Positions 57,426 to 64,000 of a stretch of 64,000 bases of DNA are shown piece after piece. Each line of letters starts with the position of its first letter. Within the stretch, counting starts at the first letter, position 1. The notes under the pieces are model-generated. The model did not search any database and was not told where the DNA came from. It saw nothing but the letters and a program-made list of their open reading frames with translations. This DNA is from Paraspadella gotoi (lineage: Eukaryota; Chaetognatha), in contig CM119271.1 of assembly GCA_051294375.1 (NCBI GenBank), forward strand, positions 12,949,039-13,013,038, read 5' to 3'. The translations under genes and the position numbers were made by a program.

Positions 57426-57510
57426 GCTTACCTCGCCCCATCGCCAACGCAATGGGGAGCCCGATAAAGCTAGCCGTTTTACTCTTCTCGACCGACAACC
57501 CTTTCGAGAA
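57426..57510 (-). other. Possible minus-strand first exon with donor
   Basis: On the minus strand TTGGCGATGGGGCGAG is followed by GTAAGC, an ATG in good Kozak context four codons before a good donor. The open frame before it (KTASFIGLPIALAMGRG) has no upstream ATG. A very short first coding exon is possible; evidence is thin. Confidence 0.15.
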
Positions 57511-57659
57511 CAAAATTTGTAACCCTTTTTTTTTAACAAAACTGTAAAAAAAAGTTTCTTAACAACTTTAACGTAGAATGCTTGAAAAAAGATTTCTTCT
57601 AAACTTTCTGACCGGGTTTTGGAACCGTTCTCTCCTTCTCCTCGTGTCATCTCTCGTCC

Positions 57660-57800
57660 TCTGCTCTCTCTCTCTCTCTCCTACGTCTCTCTCTCTCTTC
57701 TCCTCTCTCTCTCTCTCTCTTCCTGCTTTGCCTTTTTTGTTTGTTTTGGTTGATTTTTTTCACGCTCGTTTCTCCCCTCTGTCGTCGTCGTCGCCGTTTT
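57660..57800 (+). repeat. (CT)n tracts and CGT triplets
   Basis: CT dinucleotides at 57660-57722 and a short GTCGTCGTCG at 57781-57790. The Ser/Leu-rich frame is a repeat translation. Confidence 0.85.
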
Positions 57801-57839
57801 TGCTTAAATCTAAACGACAGATTACAATTCCCAGTTACA

Positions 57840-58369
57840 CTTTTTTCAAGTAAAACATAGTTAGATATTATATGTTACGTTAATTTTTTTTTCAGAAAAA
57901 ATTATGAAATATGTGAATAAATTTAAGAGAAAATTTTTAAAAACAAACACCATTTTAATCCTCTTCTCAATTTGATATACAATTTTTAATTTTAGTTTTT
58001 AAGGCATCGAGGGATGTAAGTTATAACTGTGCTACTTCGATTCATTCATTGACTTGAGAAAATTTGTGAACGATACGAAAATCTCAAAAATCTCCACACA
58101 TAAATTGTTAATCATTAAAAAATTTCCATTACAGATGATTTTTTAAAAAAAAAATGTATTCAAATATCTTCTTCTCTTTTTAATTTAAGCGTCCTCTCTG
58201 GTAACAGCTCGGGAAGCGTCTATTCAAAAACTTCACATTCCCTACACCATATCTACTATATCTCCCGGCACTATACCTACAAACAACTAATCAACCTCGC
58301 CCCTCATTCGCTCATCGACGGTCAGGCGCCTCTTTCGTTCGATGGACCGACATCCCGCGAGTGGGGACC
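57840..58369. other. AT-rich spacer before the satellite
   Basis: No gene, RNA or repeat family recognised. The base composition changes sharply at about 58300, where the GC-rich satellite begins. Confidence 0.45.
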
Positions 58370-61300
58370 TTAGTCTAGCACCCATTGCAGGCAGGATCGA
58401 TTTTGAGTAGGATGGTTGACTAAGTCGACGGCAGATCCGTCATAGGCTAGCAACCCAAAGAGATTCGGTGAAGGTTCTGGGATTGTCGAGGATCGGGGAT
58501 AGGAAAGCATCACGACACGGGCGAATTCGGGACGTCATTGAGGTCGTATAGGGCAAAACCCAACCGAGGCCCGAGTTGCAGGTGAAGGATTCCTGGATTT
58601 TGTAGGAGGATCGGGACGGATTAGGGACTAAAGATCACGAACGGGCGAATTGGGGAACGCGTCATGAGGTCGTTAGGCGCAAAACCAACCCCGAGGCCCA
58701 GAGTTGCAGTGTGAAGGGATTCTGGGGATTTTTGTAGGGAGGATCGGGATTAGGGACTTAAAGATCACGACGGCGCGAATTGCGGGAACCGTCATGAGGT
58801 CGTTTAGGGCAAAACCCAACCGAGAGCCGAGTTGGCAGGTGAAAGGGTTCTGGGACTTTTGTAGGTAGGCATCGGCGCATTAGGCACTCAAAGATCGACG
58901 ACGGCGTGCGAATTGGGGACCGTCATGAGGTCGTTTATTTGGCAAAACCCAACGAAGCCGAGTTTGCAGGTTAAGGGATTCTGGGGGATTTTGTAGGAGG
59001 ATCGGGGGGATTAGGACTAAAGATCCACGACGGTCGGAAATTGGGGAACCGTCATGAGCGTTAGGGCAACCAACCGAGCGGAAGTTGCAGGTGAAGGGAT
59101 TCTGGGGATTTTGTAGTGGAGGATCGGGGATTAGGATAAAGATCAAACGGCAGGCGATTGGGGACCGTCATGAGGTCAGTTAGGCAAACCAACCGAGGCC
59201 GAGTGACGGTGAAGGATTCTGGGATTCTTGATAGGGAGGATCGGCGGATTAGGGAACTAAAGATTTACGACGGCGAAATTGTGGGGACCGTCATGAGGCT
59301 CTTAGGCAAACCGCAACCGAGGGCCGAGTTGCAGGTGAAGGATTCTGGGGAGTGTTGTTGAGGGGAGAGATCGGGATTCAGGCGACTAAAGATCACGGAC
59401 GGGCCGAACTTGGGACCGTCATGAGGTCGGTAAGGTGGCAAAACCCAACGAGGCGCCAGAGTTGAGGTGAAGGGATTCTAGGGGACTTTATGTAGGAGGA
59501 TTCGGGAGGATTAGGGACAACAGAATCACGACGGAGCCGAATTGGAGCCCGTCATGAGGTCCTTAGGGCAAAACCAACGAGCCGAGTTGAGAGTTGAAGG
59601 ATTCTGGGGATTTTGTAGGGAGGAGTCGGGGATTAGGGACAAAGATTCAGACGCGGCGAATTGGGGACGTTTTCATGAGGTCGTGCTAGGGCAAAACCAA
59701 TCCGAGGCCGAGTTGCAGTGAAGGCGATTGCTGGGGCGATTGTTCGGGCAGGCATCGGGGATTAGGGACTAAAGATCCACGACGGGCGCCGGAATCGGAC
59801 CGTCCCCACTGAGGTCGTGTACGGGCAAAACCCAACGAGGCCCGACGTTGCCACCGTCGAAGCGCGATTCTGGGGGATTTATTGTAGGGAGGATCGGGGC
59901 ATTAGGGACTAAAGGATCACCGCACGGGCGAATTGGGGACCTCATGAGGTCGTTAGGGCAAAACCCCAACCGACGGCCGAGTTGCAGGTTGAAGGGATTC
60001 GTGGGATCTTCCGTATGGGAGCGATCGGCGGATTCAGGGAATAAAGATCACGACGGGCGAATTGGGGACCGTACATGAGGCTCGTTAGGAAACCCACCGA
60101 ACGGCCCGAGTTGCCAGGTGACACGGGATTTCTGGGGGATTTTGTAGGAGGTCGGGGATTAGGTACTAAAGTCACGAGGGCGAATTGGGACCGATCATGA
60201 GGTCGCTCTGGGCAAAACCCAACCGAGGCCGAGTTTGCAGGTGACAGGGATTCTGGGATTTTTGTAGGGAGGATCGGGGTTAGGGACTAAAGATCCCGAC
60301 CGGGCGACATTGGGAGACCGCGTCAATGAGGTCTGTGTAGGGCGAAAACCAACGAGCCGAGTTGGCAGGTGAAGGGATTCTGGGGATTTTGAGGGCAGGA
60401 TCGGGGATTAGGACTACAGACTCACGACCGGGCGAATGGGGACGTCATTGAGTCGTTAGGGGCAAACCCAACGAGGCCGAGTTGCAGAGGTGAAGGATTC
60501 TGGGGATTTTGTAGGGAGGATGAGGGATTAGGACTAAAGATCGCCGACGGGCGAATTGGGCACCGTCATTGCCAGGTCGTTCCAGGTGCAAAACCCACCG
60601 CAGCCGTAGTTGCAGGCTGAAGGGATTCTGGGGATCTTTGTAGGCAGGACGGGGATTACCCGGGACTAAGATCAACGACGCGGTCGAATTGGGGACCGTC
60701 ATGCAGGTCCGTTAGGCCGCAAAACCCAACGCACCCACGGCCGAGTTGCCAGTGCAACGGATTCTGGGGATTTTGTGGGAGGGATCGTGGGGATTAGGCG
60801 ACTAAAGATCACGACGCGGCGAATATGCGGACCGTCATCGAGGGTCGTTAGGGCAAAACCGCAAACCGAGATCCCACGGAGGCCGAGTTGCAGGTGAACG
60901 GATCTGGGATTTTGTAAGGACGAGGATGGGATATAGGGGACTAAAAGATCACGACGGGGAATTTGGGCACCGGTCATGAGCTCGTTAAGGCAAACCAACG
61001 GGCCGACAGTTGCAGGTGAAGGATTTCTGGGATTTTGTAGGGAGGATCAAGGGGATTAGGGACTAAAGATCACGACGGGCGAATTGGGGACCGTTATGAG
61101 GTCGTTGGCAAAACCCAACCGAGGCCGAGTTGCAGGTGGAAGGATTCTGGGGAATTTTGTAGGGGAGGATCGGGATTAGGACGTAAAGATCACGACGAGC
61201 GAATTGGGACCGTCATGAGGTCGTTAGGGCAAAAACCCAACCGCGAGGCGAGTTGCGTGACAGGGATTCTGGGATTTTGTAAGGGAGGTATCGGGATTAG

Positions 61301-62649
61301 GGACTAAAGATCAGACGGGCGACATGTGGGGACGTCTATGAGGTCGTTAGGGCAAACCCAACACGAGGCCGAGTGCAGTGTGAAGGGATTCCTGGGATTC
61401 TGCGTAGGGAGGATCGGGATTAGGGACTAAATGACTCACGACACGGGCGAATTGGGGACCGTTCATGAGGTCGTTAGGGCAAAACCCAACCGAGGCCGAG
61501 TTCCGTGTGAAGGGATTCTAGGGGATTTTGTAGGGAGGATCGGGGATTAGGGACTAAAGATTCACGGACGGGCGAATTGGGAACCTGCATGAGGTCGTTA
61601 GGGCAAAACCGAACCGAGCCGCAGTTGCAGTGTGAAGGGATTCTGGGGACTTTGTAGGGAGACGGGGATTAGGGAACTAAAGATCACGACGGAAGCACAG
61701 ATGTGGGAAACGTCATGAGGTCGTTAGGCAGCAAACCCAACCTCGAGGCCGAGTTGCAGGTGAAGGGATTCCTGGTGGATTTTGTAGGGAGGATCGGGAT
61801 TAGGGACTAAAGATTAAGACGGTGCGAATTGGGAGCCGTCATGAGGTGCCTTAGGCCAAAACCCAACGCGAGGCCGAGTTGAGGTGAAGGGATTTCTGGG
61901 ATTTGTAGGGAGGATCGGGATTAGGGACTAAAGATCACGACGGTGCGGATTGGGGACCGTCATGAGGTCGTTAGGGCAAAACCCAACCGAGGCCGAGTTG
62001 CAGGTGAAGGGATTCTGGGATTTTGTAGCGGAGGCATCGGGATTAGGGACTAAAGATCACGACGGCGAATGGGGACGCGTCATGAGGTCGTTGGCGCAAA
62101 CACCAACGATCGGCCGAGCTTTGCAGCTGAAGGATTTCTGGGATTTGTAGGCACGAGGATCGGGATTAGGCGAAACTAAAGATCACAGACGCGCGAATTG
62201 GGGACCGTCATAGCGTGTTAGGGGGCAAAAACCCAACCGAGGCGAGTTGCAGGTCGAACGGGCATTCTGGGGACTTTTGGTAAGGCGAGGATCGGCATTA
62301 GGGACTAAAAATTCACGACGGGCGAATTGCCGCGGACCGTCACTGAGGCTCGTTCAGGCCAAAACCAACGCACGGCCGAGTTGGCCATGACAGGGATTTC
62401 TGGGATTTTGTAGGAGGATCGGGCGACTTAGCGCGACCTAAAGCATCCCCCGACTCGGCGACTTGGGCGACCGCTCCATCGCGGTCTCCGTTCAGCCCCC
62501 CGCAACACCCCCCAACCCGCAGGCCGAGTCTGCAGGGTGAAGGATTCTGGGGAATTTCTGTAGGGCAGCGATCAGACGGCGATAGGCTAAAGAATCACGC
62601 GCCGCGCCCGCAAGTTGGGCGACGCGCTCATCCGAGGTCGCTTTAGGCG
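58370..62649 (+). repeat. Satellite array with a unit of about 121 bp
   Basis: Roughly 33-34 head-to-tail units occupy 4.3 kb. The consensus words in order are GAGGTCGTTAGGGCAAAACC, CAACCGAGGCCGAGTTGCAG, GTGAAGGGATTCTGGGGATT, TTGTAGGGAGGATCGGG, GATTAGGGACTAAAGATCAC and GACGGGCGAATTGGGGACCG, closed by TCAT. Observed spacing averages nearer 128 because many units have single-base insertions. Units near 61000-62000 are cleanest; both ends are degraded. Frames of 60-100 codons on both strands are satellite translations. It ends at a 25-N gap (62650-62674). Confidence 0.95.
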
Positions 62650-62674
62650 NNNNNNNNNNNNNNNNNNNNNNNNN

Positions 62675-62709
<35 letters not shown>

Positions 62710-63044
62710 CTTTCCATTATTCAGCGAGAGATCGAAAAAATCTTGCTGGTCGACTTTATTCATACTTTTTTATTTATCTCATTTATTTTATTTGGATTAT
62801 TTATAAATTCATTTCTAAGTTGACATCATAAGCCAGAGCCATCAATTTGATGGAGAGAATATGTTCCAGTATTTATAAAAGTTTAATATTAACCTTAAAT
62901 ATATAAAAGACAACCAAGTGATATATCAATGGCAAACAAACGATAACTCTTACATAAATTGTTTTTTTTTCTGTGAAAAAATGTGAATCACCAGACTTCG
63001 TGACGTTTATCATTTTCTCAATACTTATCATGTAGAACTTTTTT
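62675..63044. other. (CT)n then AT-rich spacer
   Basis: CT repeat at 62675-62704, then AT-rich sequence with no gene signal. Confidence 0.6.
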
Positions 63045-63096
63045 TTTCTCTCTCTCTCTTTCTCTCTCTTTCTCTTCTTCTTTTCTCTTCTCTCTT

Positions 63097-63160
<64 letters not shown>

Positions 63161-63181
63161 CTCTCTTCTCTCTCTTCTCTC

Positions 63182-63213
<32 letters not shown>

Positions 63214-63220
63214 CTCTCTC

Positions 63221-63251
<31 letters not shown>

Positions 63252-63350
63252 TCTCTCTCTGCCTCCGCTTCTCTCTCTTCTCCTCTCTTTCCTCTCTCTC
63301 TCCAACGCGCCTCGCCATCGTAGCTCTCCTCTCTCTTCTCTTTCCTCTCT
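63045..63350 (+). repeat. (CT)n tract before promoter copy 2
   Basis: About 300 bases of CT with TTC interruptions. Arg/Glu frames on the minus strand are repeat translations. Confidence 0.9.
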
Positions 63351-63449
63351 CACCACGCGCCATCCCACGTTAGCCTCTCGCTCTCTATTCAGTTCCAGAG
63401 ACGCCGACGGACAGCCGGACAGCGCGTCTCTGTCCGACAAAAAAAAAGG

Positions 63450-63572
63450 GAGCGCCATCTAACGCCACGCCCCTTCCTTTTTTTGATGCCCTCCGATGCC
63501 CTCCGATGCCATCCGATGCCATTCGATGCCATTCTCACGTATAAATAAACAAAAACGTTCGACGCGAAATTC
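63450..63572 (+). promoter_or_regulatory. TATA promoter, copy 2
   Basis: CCACGCCCC at 63465-63473, five GATGCC decamer-like units at 63485-63532, TATAAATA at 63540-63547. The array is more regular than in copy 1, where one unit reads GATCGCCCTC. Confidence 0.45.
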
Positions 63573-63827
63573 CATCTGAAAAAAAATATTTTGTTTTTGT
63601 TTTATTTTCAAATTTTCCCGCAAAAAAAAAAAGGACAAAAAAATTTACGCGCGTCGAAAAAGGAGATACATAAAAAACTTCGCCTACGCTACATTTGTTT
63701 CGTTTTGTTTTTTGGTTTTTTTTTTGGTTGTTTTTTGTTTTGTTTTCTGTCTAAGAAAAAACCAGCGGCCTTCCGGGTCGGCCGCCCCCGACCCCCTCTT
63801 CGCCTTCACCCTCTTTTCCCGCCTGCC

Positions 63828-63979
63828 ATGCGAGGCCACGCCTGTCGTTCCACCGACCGGCGCCTGATTGAGATGCCGCCCAACATCATGAAGACTCTGT
63901 ATCGATACTTCGTCAGTTGGGGTCTTTGTCCACCGGCCGAGGTTCAGCCCGGAACCGACCCGCGGCGATACTCATTCAG
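63828..63979 (+). CDS. Candidate first coding exon, copy 2
   Basis: Same ATG as at 54749. Here the frame continues as RYFVSWGLCPPAEVQPG and DPRRYSF to the CATTCAG|GT donor, and it stays open to the window end if unspliced. Exon phase 2 at this donor would fit the CTAG|CGAG acceptor near 55480 of the other copy. No family recognised. The indel between copies must be resolved before either translation is trusted. Confidence 0.25.
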
Positions 63980-64000
63980 GTTTAAAAAAAAAAATGAGGA

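Larger units (their letters stand above)
63351..64000 (+). repeat. Promoter-bearing segment, copy 2 (truncated by the window)
   Basis: High-identity direct copy of 54280-54925. Small differences include CCAGCGGCC for CCAGCCGCT and CGATACTTC for CGATTACTTC. The window ends before the dyad element and the micro-exons, so their duplication cannot be judged. Confidence 0.9.

Noticed and set aside
58880-60998. Minus-strand frames of 66-99 codons with PPIAPI/NPPESR-like repeats
   Set aside because: They lie inside the 121-bp satellite, switch frame from unit to unit and have no independent support.

Overview
This window looks like non-genic DNA from a large, repeat-rich animal genome. It has no bacterial gene organisation, no operons and no complete long gene. 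It carries very long (GA)n/(CT)n and (CGT)n/(ACG)n microsatellites, (CATT)n tracts, several minisatellites, a roughly 121-bp satellite, a decayed non-LTR retrotransposon and fourteen runs of N. Many N runs are exactly 25 bases and most abut a GA/CT tract. The style resembles coleoid cephalopod (cuttlefish-like) drafts, but that is only an impression; nothing in the window fixes the species.

Layout. 1-2.4 kb: a dispersed repeat family and a degenerate telomere-like CCCTAA stretch. 2.4-9.5 kb: microsatellites around a 3.4-kb block that contains a broken LINE reverse transcriptase. 9.5-13.5 kb: a 29-bp minisatellite module in several noisy copies. 13.65-17.6 kb: an error-rich direct copy of 2.4-9.45 kb that lacks the LINE block and reads through one large gap. 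17.6-18.9 kb: an inverted, clean copy of the 29-bp module. 19-21 kb: CATT tracts and another dispersed repeat. 21.2-41.6 kb: a giant imperfect palindrome centred near 30.1 kb, with matching minisatellites in its two arms. 39.3-53.5 kb: a non-coding segment present three times in direct orientation (39.3-44.9, 45.0-47.65 and 47.66-53.5 kb). 54.3-58.3 kb: the only part that looks gene-like. 58.4-62.65 kb: the 121-bp satellite. 63.36-64.0 kb: a second copy of the promoter-like segment at 54.3-54.9 kb.

Gene-like content. The best candidates lie at 54.3-55.9 kb. There is a TATA promoter preceded by a GC box and a decanucleotide array, a short ATG-bearing candidate exon, a dyad-symmetric CCAAT / CACGTG / CCAAT element, and two related 37-38-nt candidate micro-exons that encode LAEEQIK- and LTEEQVA-like peptides. 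Those peptides resemble the N-terminal exon of calmodulin-family genes. No EF-hand exon follows in the window, so a gene is not proven.

Most long open frames here are microsatellite translations (Ser-Leu, Arg-Glu, Asp/Glu and His-Ser-Phe-Ile runs) and are not annotated as genes. The repeated, mirrored and unevenly accurate copies suggest that part of the structure may be assembly artefact (unmerged haplotypes, uncorrected long reads or inverted chimeric reads). Raw-read or optical-map evidence is needed before any of the large duplications is read as biology.
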